Shown here one piece after another: positions 17,966 to 27,680 of a stretch of DNA of 64,000 bases (position 1 is its first letter; each line of letters begins with the position of its first letter). The notes beneath the pieces were generated by a model, which saw only the letters and a list, made by a program, of their open reading frames with translations, was not told the origin of the DNA and made no database searches. A program made the position numbers and the translations under genes. The DNA is from Cognatundibacterium griseum (GTDB lineage Bacteria > Pseudomonadota > Gammaproteobacteria > Burkholderiales > Burkholderiaceae_D): contig NZ_JACOGC010000003.1 in the NCBI RefSeq assembly GCF_014284195.1, positions 1 to 64,000 on the forward strand. Direction: 5' to 3'.

Positions 17966-18916
17966 TTAAATCCAGACAGCGAAGGACAGCAATAACAGCA
18001 GCAGCATCCACAACAGCAGAGCGCGCCAGACCAGCCCGACGGCACTCTGCAAAGCACGCGGCGAGGCTTCTCCGCCCGGCTGGCTTTCAAGGTCGAGACT
18101 GTCTACATCCACCGCACTGGCATCCGCCTGCAGGACCATCGCTTTTTCTTCCGGCTCGCCAAGGCGAACGCCCAGCGCACCTCCGCCGGCAGACAAAATA
18201 ATGCCTACCGCCTCATCGCTCCAGCGATCCGCGTAATTACGCCATGAATATACGGCATCTTCAAAATTACCCACCACAGCGAAAGCGACAGCGGTCAGGC
18301 GTGCCGGAACCCAGTCGATCCAGTAAAAAATTCTGGCGGCATACATGCCGAATTCCTCATTCTGCATATGCTCCGGCTCAGTCCAGGCCCGGGCCAGATA
18401 TTCGGCCACACGGTACATCACGGCACATGCGGGGCCAACCGGCATCAGGAACCAGAAAAACACGCCGAACACATTTCTGTGCGTGGCAATCAATGCGCGT
18501 TCGACTGCCAGCCGGGAAATTTCCGACACATCCATATCACTGGTATCGCGGTGTATCCATTCCGACAGATAGCGCCGCGCAGCATCTTCGTCGCCAGAAC
18601 TCAGCGCCAGCTGAATGGAAGTGAAATAATGACTGTAACGACGAAAGCCCAGAGTGAGGTAAACAATCAGCACATTCCAGGCAAATGCGGCAAACGGACT
18701 CAGTCGCAGGCAAAGCCAGTAAATCAGCGCCACGGGAACCGACAGCAAACCAACAACCAGCCACCACCCCATTCTGCCGTGCTTCACTTTACCTGCATTG
18801 AACGATGCTTCAATTCTGTTTGCCAATGCCTGTATCTGCATGTAGATAGGATTATCTGCACGCAGTGGTTTGAGTTGTTCTATCAACAGGGCAAACAGAA
18901 TGGATATAAATGTCAT
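17966..18916 (-). CDS. CobD/CbiB-family membrane protein
   Basis: A 316-residue protein with several membrane helices (about 60-110, 155-175 and the C-terminus, which ends in a leucine-rich helix). It resembles the CobD/CbiB family, whose true members make adenosylcobinamide in B12 synthesis. Proteins of this short betaproteobacterial type are found away from cobalamin genes, and no B12 genes are near, so a role in B12 synthesis is doubtful. It lies downstream of the Nudix CoA-pyrophosphatase, a pairing common in Burkholderiales. Confidence 0.75.
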   Translation of the reverse strand: MTFISILFALLIEQLKPLRADNPIYMQIQALANRIEASFNAGKVKHGRMGWWLVVGLLSVPVALIYWLCLRLSPFAAFAWNVLIVYLTLGFRRYSHYFTSIQLALSSGDEDAARRYLSEWIHRDTSDMDVSEISRLAVERALIATHRNVFGVFFWFLMPVGPACAVMYRVAEYLARAWTEPEHMQNEEFGMYAARIFYWIDWVPARLTAVAFAVVGNFEDAVYSWRNYADRWSDEAVGIILSAGGGALGVRLGEPEEKAMVLQADASAVDVDSLDLESQPGGEASPRALQSAVGLVWRALLLWMLLLLLLSFAVWI

Positions 18917-19069
18917 GATTAATCTGACGCACTTCGTTTCTGACAGTGGTCATGGAAGAATTTGCTAATGCGGCAAGTGTAAACCGATTTCCGCAGATTA
19001 TGAAGCTTTGTTCACCCTGCAGGAGAAGCGGAACCCATTTCATCGACACAGCGGGGATGCATCGTCATC

Positions 19070-19738
19070 TCAGGCACGCAGGAAATGGAACAGATTGCGC
19101 AACATGCCGGCTGTTGCTCCCCAGATGAAATACGTGTCAAAAGGCATTGCATAGAACATGCGCTGGCCGCTGCCATCCGGCATCTGAAATACACGGCGCT
19201 GGTGATGGCGTCCATCCATCAGAAAGGACAACGGCACCTCAAACACAGACGCAACCTCACCCGGGTCTGTCATCACGTCAAAGCCCGGCGCAACCAGGGA
19301 AACGACCGGACTGACCTCATAACCCGTGCCCGTGCGGTAGTCAGGCAGTCGCCCCAGCACTTCTACATGCCTGCGGTGCAAACCCACTTCTTCTTCAGTT
19401 TCCCGCAATGCGGTTTCTACCGGACTCAGGTCAGATGACTCAACCCGGCCACCGGGAAAACTGATCTGCCCGCCATGATGCTGCAAATGCGCAGCTCGCT
19501 GCGTCAACAACAAAGTCGGCTCATCACTGCGCATGACAATCGGAATCAGCACCGACGCCGGGCGAAATACCTTATTCTGCGCCAACAGCTCTTCGTTATT
19601 GAATTCAGGCGTCCATACCGGGGGATGAGAAAACCGCTGCCGCAAAAAGTCAGGCGTCAGACGTTCGGGAACAACTGCCGGTTCATTGGCAATCGAATCA
19701 ACCGGCAAAGATTCAGGATCAAAAATCAGCTTGCTCAC
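19070..19738 (-). CDS. Nudix hydrolase, CoA pyrophosphatase (NudL-like)
   Basis: A 222-residue Nudix enzyme. The CoA-pyrophosphatase signature is visible (LLLTQRAAHLQHHGGQISFPGG) and overlaps the Nudix box ending RETEEEVGL. Expected reaction: cleavage of CoA or acyl-CoA to 3',5'-ADP and 4'-phosphopantetheine derivatives. The start is GTG, with no nearby in-frame ATG that would keep the conserved N-terminus. It is probably transcribed after the rplS terminator and read on into the CobD/CbiB-family gene. Confidence 0.87.
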   Translation of the reverse strand: MSKLIFDPESLPVDSIANEPAVVPERLTPDFLRQRFSHPPVWTPEFNNEELLAQNKVFRPASVLIPIVMRSDEPTLLLTQRAAHLQHHGGQISFPGGRVESSDLSPVETALRETEEEVGLHRRHVEVLGRLPDYRTGTGYEVSPVVSLVAPGFDVMTDPGEVASVFEVPLSFLMDGRHHQRRVFQMPDGSGQRMFYAMPFDTYFIWGATAGMLRNLFHFLRA

Positions 19739-19778
19739 GAATCAGGCACTCAGGCAAATAATCGGAAATCAACAATAT

Positions 19779-19810
19779 AAAAAAAGGGACGCCGGAGCAT
19801 CCCTTTTTTG
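19779..19810 (-). terminator. terminator of the rpsP-rimM-trmD-rplS operon
   Basis: A 10-bp stem (AAAAAAGGGA at 19780-19789, TCCCTTTTTT at 19800-19809) with T-runs on both strands, directly after rplS. Confidence 0.85.
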
Positions 19811-19826
19811 ATGGCAATAACAGATA

Positions 19827-20210
19827 TTACTCTGCTTTTGCAGCAACAACCTTACGTGCTGGCAACTTCTCTTTAATACGAGCAGATTTACCGGAACGCT
19901 CACGCAGGTAGTACAGCTTAGCGCGACGTACATCACCGCGACGCTTGACTTCGATCGAAGCGATCAGTGGAGAGTACAACTGAAATGTACGCTCAACGCC
20001 TTCGCCGGAAGAAATCTTACGGACGATGAAGTTAGAATTCAAACCACGGTTACGACGGGAAATAACAACACCCTCGTAAGCCTGTGCACGTTTGCGGTTA
20101 CCTTCAACAACGTTGACGTTAACAACAACTGTGTCACCTGGTGCGAATTCAGGGATATTTTTGCCGAGGCGAGCAATTTCTTCTTGCTCTAATTTTTGGA
20201 TCAAATCCAT
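19827..20210 (-). CDS. rplS: 50S ribosomal protein L19
   Basis: A 127-residue L19 with the family signature ([59 protein letters not shown]). It sits at the 30S-50S interface. It is the last gene of the conserved rpsP-rimM-trmD-rplS operon, 131 bases after trmD, with GGAG before the ATG and a strong terminator behind it. Confidence 0.98.
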   Translation of the reverse strand: MDLIQKLEQEEIARLGKNIPEFAPGDTVVVNVNVVEGNRKRAQAYEGVVISRRNRGLNSNFIVRKISSGEGVERTFQLYSPLIASIEVKRRGDVRRAKLYYLRERSGKSARIKEKLPARKVVAAKAE

Positions 20211-20341
20211 TTTTATACTCCGATAACCATCTTGCCGACGCTGCAGAAATCTCTGACTGATGCCCGGTAGAGGATGGGACTAAACATGCGTATGCCAGAC
20301 CAGCCGGATACGCGCTTTGATTCCTGAATCAACAGGAAAAC

Positions 20342-21076
20342 CTACAAACTGCTTAAAAACTTTTCATCGGCACGGGTAAGCAATCCCGCTGACCGCGCCG
20401 CCTGAATCAGGTCAGGACGCTTGCGCAAGCTGGCTTCCAGTGAACGCTGCCGACGCCATTTCTGAATTTCCGCATGATTCCCGCCCATCAGAACAGCCGG
20501 AACCGGCTGCCCCTCAAACACATCGGGCCGGGTATAGTGCGGACAATCCAGCAAGCCATTGACAAAACTGTCTTCCACTGCAGAAGCATCATCATGCAAC
20601 ACGCCGGGGAGCTGTCTGATGACAGCATCCATCAGCGCCATCGCCGGCAACTCACCGCCGGAGAGGACAAAGTCCCCCAGACTGACTTCTTCATCAACAC
20701 AGCTATCCAGCAAGCGCTGATCAATCGCCTCATAACGCCCGCACAGCAATATCAGGCTGGGCATGGCGGAAAACTCCATAACCCGCTGATGCGTCAGAGG
20801 ACGTCCTTGCGGCGACAGATAAACAACTCTGGACGGACTGGCGTGACGCTGTTTTGCTGCCTGAATCGCAGCCTGCAGGGGCTTTGCCAGCATGACCATG
20901 CCCGGACCACCACCGTACGGACGATCATCTACAGTACGATGACGATCCGTTGTGAAATCACGCGGATTCCACAATTGCAGCCCGCATTTATGCTGCTCAA
21001 ATGCACGTCGCGTCACACCCGACTGGGTAATGGCAACGAACATCTCGGGAAACAGCGTGACAACATCAAACTGCAT
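20342..21076 (-). CDS. trmD: tRNA (guanine-37-N1)-methyltransferase TrmD
   Basis: A 244-residue SPOUT methyltransferase that makes m1G37 in tRNAs and prevents frameshifting. Typical features are [11 protein letters not shown] at the start, [28 protein letters not shown] and the trefoil-knot segment [21 protein letters not shown] precedes the ATG. Third gene of the ribosomal/tRNA-modification operon, 24 bases after rimM. Confidence 0.98.
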   Translation of the reverse strand: MQFDVVTLFPEMFVAITQSGVTRRAFEQHKCGLQLWNPRDFTTDRHRTVDDRPYGGGPGMVMLAKPLQAAIQAAKQRHASPSRVVYLSPQGRPLTHQRVMEFSAMPSLILLCGRYEAIDQRLLDSCVDEEVSLGDFVLSGGELPAMALMDAVIRQLPGVLHDDASAVEDSFVNGLLDCPHYTRPDVFEGQPVPAVLMGGNHAEIQKWRRQRSLEASLRKRPDLIQAARSAGLLTRADEKFLSSL

Positions 21077-21099
21077 ATCTGCCTTCTGACTTCACCGGC

Positions 21100-21642
21100 T
21101 TAATAATCAACACCCCAGTCAACCTGAATGGTGCGGGCAACCTGATCCACATGTTTCACAAAGTGATCCACGAAAGGAATCAGGATTTCATGTTTATGCA
21201 ACTCGGTTTCAGGCACGTCGTGGGCAGCAACACGCAGAATCGGGTGCGCACCGTTGTCCATCAGATCCCGGACGATGCCGAGAGGCTGGCCTTCCAGGTT
21301 TTCTACCGACAAACCCAGCAGATCAACCCAGTAAAACTCATCTTTGCCCAGAGCAGGAAAGAGTTTGCGGGAAATACTGACTACCGCACCCTTTAATGCT
21401 TCAGCGGCACTCCTGTCAGCAACGCCAACCAGGCAGGCAACCACATCCTCGCCATGATTTTTTGCTTCGAGACGCTCTATGCTCCGCAATTCCGGCTTAT
21501 TGATCCACCAGTTTTTAGCGGACAACATTGCATCTGCATCACGCGAGTAGGGACGGATTTTCACCCATCCACGAACACCAAACGCTCCTGAGATATGCCC
21601 GACAAGGACTAAATCATCAGGAACAGGCAGTTCTACCGACAT
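21100..21642 (-). CDS. rimM: ribosome maturation factor RimM
   Basis: A 180-residue 30S maturation factor with the N-terminal RimM beta-barrel (GHISGAFGVRGWVKIRPYS) and C-terminal PRC-barrel (EFYWVDLLGLSVEN to the C-terminus). It helps assemble the 30S head around S19. I chose the ATG at 21642; a TTG three codons upstream is the alternative, and neither has a clear ribosome site. Coupling to rpsP, which ends about 15 bases upstream, is likely. Confidence 0.95.
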   Translation of the reverse strand: MSVELPVPDDLVLVGHISGAFGVRGWVKIRPYSRDADAMLSAKNWWINKPELRSIERLEAKNHGEDVVACLVGVADRSAAEALKGAVVSISRKLFPALGKDEFYWVDLLGLSVENLEGQPLGIVRDLMDNGAHPILRVAAHDVPETELHKHEILIPFVDHFVKHVDQVARTIQVDWGVDY

Positions 21643-21656
21643 CAGCGACAACGCAA

Positions 21657-21908
21657 TTACGCTGCTGCTTTACCAGCCTGAGCAACCAGACGGGCAACTG
21701 CTGGCGACAACTGTGCGCCAACGCCTTGCCAGTAAGCCAGACGGTCTGCTGCAACACGCACTTCTTCAGCATTGCCGGAAGCGATCGGGTTGTAAAAACC
21801 GATACGCTCAATAAAACGACCATCGCGACGATTGCGGGAATCAGTTGCAACGATATTGTAGAAAGGGCGCTTTTTTGCACCACCACGAGCTAAACGAATA
21901 ACGACCAT
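21657..21908 (-). CDS. rpsP: 30S ribosomal protein S16
   Basis: An 83-residue S16 with the standard N-terminus ([20 protein letters not shown]) and the conserved [14 protein letters not shown] segment. First gene of the rpsP-rimM-trmD-rplS operon; S16 is needed for 30S assembly. A promoter is visible about 40 bases upstream. Confidence 0.98.
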   Translation of the reverse strand: MVVIRLARGGAKKRPFYNIVATDSRNRRDGRFIERIGFYNPIASGNAEEVRVAADRLAYWQGVGAQLSPAVARLVAQAGKAAA

Positions 21909-21949
21909 AATATTTCCAAAAAATGTTCTAAACGCGGAAAAAGCTGTAG

Positions 21950-21979
21950 ATTATAGCCCGCTTCAGAAGAAACAAGCAA
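21950..21979 (-). promoter_or_regulatory. probable promoter of the rpsP operon
   Basis: A minus-strand -10 TATAAT (plus 21950-21955) and -35 TTGCTT (plus 21974-21979) with 18-base spacing, giving a leader of about 35 nt before rpsP. Confidence 0.55.
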
Positions 21980-22078
21980 GGAATATCCCACCGTAGCCCA
22001 TAAAACGTGTGCATCTCAACACAAACACCCTGATTCAACTACAATCCTCGGACTGCCGATTGCAACAATTGACTTGAA

Positions 22079-22489
22079 ATGACTCACAAAAATAAAACAT
22101 TAGCAACATTTTTAGCTGTCATAACTGGCAGCCTCGGCGTTCATCGTTTTTACCTTGGAGGCAAACGCGACCCATGGGCCTGGCTGCACCTCGCCAGCTT
22201 GCCACTATCCCTGCTATGGAGCCATTATTTTTTTGGATGGCCCACCCTGCTGACCTACAGCCCGCTGCTACTCTCTTTTTTTGCCGCCCTTCTGGAAGCA
22301 CTGGTGACCGGCCTCACACCTGATGAAAAATGGGATCACCGTCACAATCCGGCATCCGACCGAACCAACAACTCCTCCTGGCCGCTGGCCTTGCTACTGG
22401 TACTGACAACCGGTCTGGGCGCCACGGCACTGATTGCTGTCATAGCCCGCGCTTTCGATTTGCTTTACACAGGCGGCGCTTACGGCTGA
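22079..22489 (+). CDS. TM2-domain membrane protein
   Basis: A 136-residue membrane protein. Residues 4-35 form a TM2 domain start (KNKTLATFLAVITGSLGVHRFYLGG), with the characteristic GxHRFYLG turn between two hydrophobic helices. Two or three more hydrophobic stretches follow (about 40-75 and 100-128). The function of bacterial TM2 proteins is unknown. It is divergent from rpsP with no conserved partner visible; the ribosome site is weak. Confidence 0.75.
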   Translation: MTHKNKTLATFLAVITGSLGVHRFYLGGKRDPWAWLHLASLPLSLLWSHYFFGWPTLLTYSPLLLSFFAALLEALVTGLTPDEKWDHRHNPASDRTNNSSWPLALLLVLTTGLGATALIAVIARAFDLLYTGGAYG

Positions 22490-22528
22490 ACCGCGACAGG
22501 CAATACCTGCCAGCGAGTAATATTAAAT

Positions 22529-22570
22529 AAAAAAATGAAAAAAATGGCCCGGCAAATTACCGGGCCATTT
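22529..22570 (-). terminator. terminator of the 596-residue acyl-CoA dehydrogenase gene
   Basis: An 11-bp perfect stem (AAATGGCCCGG at 22542-22552, CCGGGCCATTT at 22560-22570), followed on the minus strand by T-rich sequence. Confidence 0.85.
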
Positions 22571-22585
22571 CACTAGGCTTCAGCT

Positions 22586-24376
22586 TCAGAACATATCTTC
22601 CGGCAAAGCCAGCACACCGGCACTGCCATCAACGATTGCAGAACGCAGTCCTTGCGCTGCAGACAGGATATGGTCAGCAAAAAAACGGGCTGTCGTAATT
22701 TTTGCCTGATAAAAGGCTTTATCACTGTCGCCCGATTGCAGTTTTTGTTGTGCAATCAATGCGGCACGCGCCATCTGCCAGCCACCCAGCACAATGCCTG
22801 CCAGTTTCAGGTACGGCACACTGCCCGCAAATACACCCTTGATGTCTTGCTTGAAATTCGCAACCACATAAGCCACGACATCTTCCAGCGCAGTAGAACC
22901 CGCCGCCAGTTGCTTCTGGATAGCCAGTAATTCAGGCTGATTCGTTGCTGTCAGTGCAGCTTCTGTTTCACGGATATGCGCAATCAATGCCCTTGCCGTC
23001 GCGCCGCCATCCCGTGCTGTTTTACGCCCGACCAGATCGTTGGCCTGAATTGCCGTTGTGCCTTCGTAAATTGTGAGGATTTTGGCATCGCGGTAATGCT
23101 GTGCCGCACCGGTTTCTTCGATGAAACCCATCCCGCCATGCACTTGTACGCCTGTCGATGTCACATCCAGCGACATTTCAGTCGACCAGCCCTTGACGAT
23201 AGGAACCAGATATTCATACACAGCCTGATTCGCTTTGCGTGTCGCTTCATCCGCATGATGATGCGCAATATCGCTCAGTCCGGCAGCCACATACGCCAGT
23301 GCACGCGCTCCTTCTGTTTGCGCGCGCATGGACATCAGCATACGGCGCACATCGGGATGATTGATGATCGCCACAGGACCGGCGGAGCCAGCCAGATCAC
23401 GCGACTGGATGCGGTCTTTGGCATACTGCACGGCTTTTTGATACGCGCGCTCTGCCACACCGATGCCTTGCATACCCACACCGAAACGGGCTGCATTCAT
23501 CATGATGAACATGTATTCCAGACCACGGTTTTCTTCACCGACCAGCGTGCCTATCGCGCCGCCATGGTCACCGAATTGCAGCACCGCAGTCGGACTGGCT
23601 TTGATACCCAGCTTATGCTCAATCGATACACAGTGTGCGTCATTGCGCGCACCCAGACTGCCATCGGCATTGACCAGGAATTTCGGTACGATAAACAGGG
23701 AAATACCCTTCACACCTTCCGGCGCATCCGGTGTGCGTGCCAGCACCAGATGCACGATATTTTCCGCCATATCGTGTTCACCATAAGTGATGAAAATCTT
23801 GGTGCCAAAAATTTTGTATGTACCGTCACCCTGAGGAACGGCGCGGCTGCGCACCATCGCCAGGTCGGAACCCGCCTGTGGCTCCGTCAGATTCATGGTG
23901 CCGGTCCATTTACCGGAAATCAGATTTTCCAGATACATCGCCTTCTGCTCATCACTACCGGCTGTGAGCAAAGCCTCAATAGCGCCATCAGTCAGTAATG
24001 GGCACAGTGCGAATGAAATACTGGCTGAGTTCAGCATTTCTATGCACGGTGTCGCGACCAGCTTCGGCAAACCCTGCCCGCCAAACTCCTGCGGATGCTG
24101 CACACCCTGCCAGCCGGCCTCGCCGAACATCTTAAATGCTTCCTTGAAGCCTTTGGTGGTAAACACCTGCCCGTCCTGCCAGTAACTCGGTGCTTTATCG
24201 CCTTCCCAATTCAGCGGCGCGACCACTTCGCCAGCAAATTTGGCATTTTCTTCCAGCACCGCCTCAACCGTTTCAGGCGTGGCGTCTTCACAACCGGGTA
24301 AAGCATTCACTTCCGACAAACCGGCGAGTTCATTGATCGCGAACAGCATGTCTTTCACAGGTGCGACATATGTCAT
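22586..24376 (-). CDS. acyl-CoA dehydrogenase, large C-terminal-extended type
   Basis: A 596-residue flavoprotein of the class with an extra N-terminal segment and C-terminal domain (AcdA/DmdC-like, seen in fatty-acid and 3-methylmercaptopropionyl-CoA dehydrogenases). Features: TGTMNLTEPQAGSDLAMVRSRA, HKLGIKASPTAVLQFGD, GGMGFIEETGAAQHYRDAKI, then IYEGTTAIQANDLVGRK with the catalytic Glu. It removes two hydrogens from an acyl-CoA and passes electrons to ETF; etfBA lies just upstream on the same strand, 138 bases away. AGGAAA precedes the ATG. The preferred chain length cannot be read. Confidence 0.9.
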   Translation of the reverse strand: MTYVAPVKDMLFAINELAGLSEVNALPGCEDATPETVEAVLEENAKFAGEVVAPLNWEGDKAPSYWQDGQVFTTKGFKEAFKMFGEAGWQGVQHPQEFGGQGLPKLVATPCIEMLNSASISFALCPLLTDGAIEALLTAGSDEQKAMYLENLISGKWTGTMNLTEPQAGSDLAMVRSRAVPQGDGTYKIFGTKIFITYGEHDMAENIVHLVLARTPDAPEGVKGISLFIVPKFLVNADGSLGARNDAHCVSIEHKLGIKASPTAVLQFGDHGGAIGTLVGEENRGLEYMFIMMNAARFGVGMQGIGVAERAYQKAVQYAKDRIQSRDLAGSAGPVAIINHPDVRRMLMSMRAQTEGARALAYVAAGLSDIAHHHADEATRKANQAVYEYLVPIVKGWSTEMSLDVTSTGVQVHGGMGFIEETGAAQHYRDAKILTIYEGTTAIQANDLVGRKTARDGGATARALIAHIRETEAALTATNQPELLAIQKQLAAGSTALEDVVAYVVANFKQDIKGVFAGSVPYLKLAGIVLGGWQMARAALIAQQKLQSGDSDKAFYQAKITTARFFADHILSAAQGLRSAIVDGSAGVLALPEDMF

Positions 24377-24514
24377 GGCATTTCCTAAAAATAGAAAAGA
24401 AAAAGGACAGAATCAGCAATGTGTCACAACAACAAAAACACTGCTGTCAATGGCGCGACAAACCACTCATTCTGTCCAGTCAGGGCCGGATAGCGGCCCG
24501 AAAGTTCACTGAAA

Positions 24515-25447
24515 TCAGCCTAATTCAGCAACCAGCTGTGGCACGATTTCAAACAGATCACCAACGATACCGTAATCAGCAACGGAGAAAATCGGCGCTT
24601 CCGGATCTTTGTTAATCGCTACAATCGTTTTGGAGTCTTTCATACCTGCCAGATGCTGAATCGCGCCGGAAATACCAACCGCGATATACAGTTGCGGAGC
24701 AACGATCTTACCGGTCTGACCAACTTGCCAGTCATTCGGTACAAAACCTGCATCGACCGCTGCACGGGATGCACCCATCGCTGCACCGAGCTTGTCTGCC
24801 AGAGGTTCCAGCACTTTGAACGCATCTGCAGAACCCATACCGCGACCACCGGAAACGATGATTTTTGCAGCGGTCAGCTCTGGACGATCAGACTTGGCAA
24901 CTTCACGCGAAACGAACGCTGATTTACCGGAATCAGCAACAGCAGCAATGACTTCAACAGCCGCAGAACCACCTGTAGCAACAGCAGCATCAAAGCCTGT
25001 TGTACGGACAGTAATTACTTTCACTGCATCGGTGGATTGCACGGTTGCAATCGCATTACCGGCATAAATCGGACGCTCGAAAGTATCTGGAGCATCGATT
25101 TTAGTGATTTCAGAAATTTGAGAAACGTCGAGTTTGGCTGCGACGCGTGGCAGGATATTTTTGCCGTAGGCAGTTGCCGGCGCCAGGATATGGCTGTAAC
25201 CAGCAGCCACAGCCAGTACCTGTTCAGCCACGTTTTCTGCCAGGCCATCCGCAAAATGTGCTGCGTCGGCATGCAATACCTTACTCACGCCAGCGATCTG
25301 TGCCGCTGCTGCCGCTGCTGCGCCCGCATTCGAGCCGGCAACCAGTACGTGCACATCACCGCCGCATTGAGTCGCGGCAGTAACGGTATTTAAAGTGCTG
25401 CCCTTGAGGCCAGCATTGTCGTGTTCAGCGATGACGAGTGTAGTCAT
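24515..25447 (-). CDS. etfA: electron transfer flavoprotein alpha subunit
   Basis: A 310-residue FAD-binding subunit of ETF. It takes electrons from acyl-CoA dehydrogenases and delivers them to ETF-ubiquinone oxidoreductase. The C-terminal FAD-binding signature is clear: [33 protein letters not shown] and [13 protein letters not shown] chose the ATG at 25447, with GTGGA upstream; a GTG four codons earlier is also open. It lies about 100 bases after etfB. Confidence 0.95.
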   Translation of the reverse strand: MTTLVIAEHDNAGLKGSTLNTVTAATQCGGDVHVLVAGSNAGAAAAAAAQIAGVSKVLHADAAHFADGLAENVAEQVLAVAAGYSHILAPATAYGKNILPRVAAKLDVSQISEITKIDAPDTFERPIYAGNAIATVQSTDAVKVITVRTTGFDAAVATGGSAAVEVIAAVADSGKSAFVSREVAKSDRPELTAAKIIVSGGRGMGSADAFKVLEPLADKLGAAMGASRAAVDAGFVPNDWQVGQTGKIVAPQLYIAVGISGAIQHLAGMKDSKTIVAINKDPEAPIFSVADYGIVGDLFEIVPQLVAELG

Positions 25448-25549
25448 GATGTTTTCCACTTAATAAATCACCAGCTTGCGATCTGGTGAAGAAATTTGTC
25501 AATAAGATGTGATCAAGCAATCCGTGAGTGAATCAGCTGCAGTCAGCTA

Positions 25550-26302
25550 TCAGCCAATTACTTTTGCTTCGTTCTTCAGCTTGGAAACCAGCGTTGCCAC
25601 GTCAGGAACCATGATCCCTGCGCTGCGTTTTGCTGGTTCTGCAACCTTCAGTGTTTTAACACGGGAAGCAACGTCCACGCCCAGATCGGCTGGCTTGACG
25701 TTATCCAGCTGCTTTTTCTTCGCTTTCATGATGTTAGGCAGAGTCACGTAGCGTGGCTCATTCAGACGCAAATCCGTTGTCACGATCGCAGGCAAAGTCA
25801 GTGCAACGGTTTCCAGACCGCCATCCACTTCGCGCGTGACGGTTGCTTTGCCGTCAGCGACAGTCACTTTGGATGCGAAAGTCGCCTGTGGCCAGCCCAG
25901 CAATGCCGCCAGCATCTGACCCGTCTGATTGCAGTCATCATCAATCGCCTGCTTGCCCAGAATGATCAGTTGCGGTTGCTCTTTGTCAGCCAGTGCCTTA
26001 AGCAATTTCGCTACAGCCAGCGGTTGCAGCTCAGCATCAGTTTCAACCAGAATGCCGCGATCCGCGCCAATGGCCATTGCAGTACGCAATGTTTCCTGAC
26101 ATTGCGCCACACCGCAAGACACAGCAACGACTTCAGTCACGACACCAGCTTCTTTCAGGCGCGTTGCTTCTTCCACGGCGATTTCATCGAAAGGATTCAT
26201 CGACATTTTGACGTTAGCGATATCCACGCCTGTGCCATCGGATTTGACACGCACTTTGACGTTGTAATCAACTACTCGTTTGACTGGTACCAGGACTTTC
26301 AT
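25550..26302 (-). CDS. etfB: electron transfer flavoprotein beta subunit
   Basis: A 250-residue AMP-binding subunit of ETF. It has the N-terminal [35 protein letters not shown], and the ETF-beta signature region [31 protein letters not shown] precedes the ATG. First gene of etfBA, which is followed by the acyl-CoA dehydrogenase it probably serves. A palindromic operator lies about 250 bases upstream. Confidence 0.96.
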   Translation of the reverse strand: MKVLVPVKRVVDYNVKVRVKSDGTGVDIANVKMSMNPFDEIAVEEATRLKEAGVVTEVVAVSCGVAQCQETLRTAMAIGADRGILVETDAELQPLAVAKLLKALADKEQPQLIILGKQAIDDDCNQTGQMLAALLGWPQATFASKVTVADGKATVTREVDGGLETVALTLPAIVTTDLRLNEPRYVTLPNIMKAKKKQLDNVKPADLGVDVASRVKTLKVAEPAKRSAGIMVPDVATLVSKLKNEAKVIG

Positions 26303-26541
26303 AGTTCTGCCTTTATGAGCTAATGAGGGAATACAGTTGGTGTTGCGGAATATATTTCAATGCTTGTTCAATTTGTTGCGACACGCCGTCACGGTGCATC
26401 CGGCCGGACAAGCTGAACCGGTTACACCATACAGCCTGATCTGCCCCGTCAATCAGACAAACTCAGACCTTGTGGGCATCGTTGCGGAAATTGACGTATA
26501 CGTAAATCTTAGTGATTATAAATCGAAATGAAGCGGTTTCT

Positions 26542-26566
26542 ATATAATTTAGCACGATCGTTCCTT
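26542..26566 (-). promoter_or_regulatory. candidate etfBA promoter with TetR-type palindrome
   Basis: A palindrome with a perfect core ACGATCGT (26554-26561) and matching G/C flanks (GCACGATCGTTC at 26552-26563). It lies immediately upstream of a minus-strand -10 TTATAT (plus 26542-26547), so it occupies the -35/-10 spacer. The core resembles, as I recall, the operator of TetR-family fatty-acid repressors (FadP type) described in betaproteobacteria. The regulator identity is inference. Confidence 0.5.
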
Positions 26567-26686
26567 TTTTATCGGCATTCTGTGTAGAACTGAATACCTA
26601 ATCGACACGGATTACGACACAAATTGCGACACACAATGCTTTGATGTTCCGGGGTAAATCGCAGCTTACGACCTGAAACGGAAAAT

Positions 26687-26714
26687 AAAAAAACCCGCCA
26701 GAGCGGGTTTTTTT
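26687..26714. terminator. terminator of the tusA-like gene
   Basis: A perfect 12-bp stem (AAAAAAACCCGC at 26687-26698, GCGGGTTTTTTT at 26703-26714) with loop CAGA. It can work in both directions. Confidence 0.9.
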
Positions 26715-26752
26715 ATTTCTCAGCCAAGTCAGCGCCGGACAATTCCGGAATT

Positions 26753-26980
26753 TTACTTGCGCTTGATGAAGTATTCAAATTCGTTACTGCTTTCAAGGTG
26801 GGACAATAATTCATTGCCGGTCTGTTTGGAAAACGCCTTGAAGTCTCTGACTGAACCCGGGTCGGTGGCCAGCACATGCAAAACTTCACCGGTAATCATT
26901 TCTGCCAGGGCTTTTTTGGTTTTCAGAATAGGCAATGGACAATTCAGTCCACGGGCGTCCAGTTCTTTATTGAATTGCAT
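26753..26980 (-). CDS. TusA-family sulfurtransferase
   Basis: A 75-residue protein with the TusA/SirA fold: DARGLNCPLPILKTKKAL near the start holds the CPxP motif with the catalytic cysteine, and GSVRDFKAFSKQTGNEL follows. These proteins carry persulfide sulfur to tRNA thiolation or other sulfur pathways. I place the start at the ATG at 26980 because AGGA lies seven bases upstream; an extension of nine codons is open. No other tus genes are near, so the partner is unknown. Confidence 0.88.
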   Translation of the reverse strand: MQFNKELDARGLNCPLPILKTKKALAEMITGEVLHVLATDPGSVRDFKAFSKQTGNELLSHLESSNEFEYFIKRK

Positions 26981-27158
26981 GATTTTTCCTGTAGCAGCAG
27001 AGAGCATAAGACCATCCGCAAAAACATCGATGCACCAATTCTACCGGAAATTTCATTGGGATGGTGCAATGCAACACACTAACAACACTTCGTTATTTTT
27101 CCGATAATTTTTTGCACAGCAATAGGGCAAAACACCCGGTTTTCCTGCGTTCAACAGA

Positions 27159-27680
27159 TCACTCCGTGGAGCCCCAGCTCATCATTTCAGGTTCCAGACC
27201 ACGGGAACGCATCCAGTCTGCCATGGCATATCCGGTCCCGGCATTCCAGGGGCGAAGTTTCTCCGGCTCAATCAGGCGATATTCCACCAACTCCTCAGAC
27301 AGTCGAATCTCACCATCGGCTCTGACATGATAGGCGATAATCACTTCGTTTTTTTTAATGAACTCATAAACGCCAATCAGGTTGATGTGCTGCGCATCAA
27401 GATTGGTTTCTTCTTTTAGTTCACGCGCGATTCCCTGCTCCGGCGTTTCACCGCGTTCCATAAATCCGGTAATAAGTGCAAACGTTTTTTCTGGCCAGGC
27501 CGCATTGCGTGCCAGCAGAATTCTGCCGTCAATTTCCACCAGCGCAGCAAGCACAGGCAGAGGATTATCCCAATGCGTCCAATGTCCATCAGGGCATGCC
27601 AGCCGCAGCCTGCCCATGTCGGCGTGATCCGGACGCTGAATCAGCTCCGTAGCGCAGACCGGGCAAAAGCGGAACTCCAT
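27159..27680 (-). CDS. Nudix hydrolase with N-terminal zinc ribbon
   Basis: A 173-residue Nudix enzyme. A small zinc-ribbon-like segment comes first (CPVC at about 6-9, then ACPDGH), as in NADH pyrophosphatase-type proteins. A complete Nudix box follows: G-FMERG-E-TPEQGIA-RELKEE. It probably hydrolyses a nucleoside diphosphate derivative such as NADH or ADP-ribose, but the substrate is unproven. Its ATG overlaps the stop codon of the GNAT gene (ATGA), so translation is coupled to alaS-GNAT. Confidence 0.87.
   Translation of the reverse strand: MEFRFCPVCATELIQRPDHADMGRLRLACPDGHWTHWDNPLPVLAALVEIDGRILLARNAAWPEKTFALITGFMERGETPEQGIARELKEETNLDAQHINLIGVYEFIKKNEVIIAYHVRADGEIRLSEELVEYRLIEPEKLRPWNAGTGYAMADWMRSRGLEPEMMSWGSTE

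Larger units (their letters stand above)
26303..26752. other. intergenic region between the tusA-like gene and etfB
   Basis: 450 bases holding the tusA-like terminator (26687-26714), a candidate etfBA promoter/operator (26542-26566), and a probable leader of about 230 nt. I see no protein-coding gene or recognisable riboswitch in it. Confidence 0.6.
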
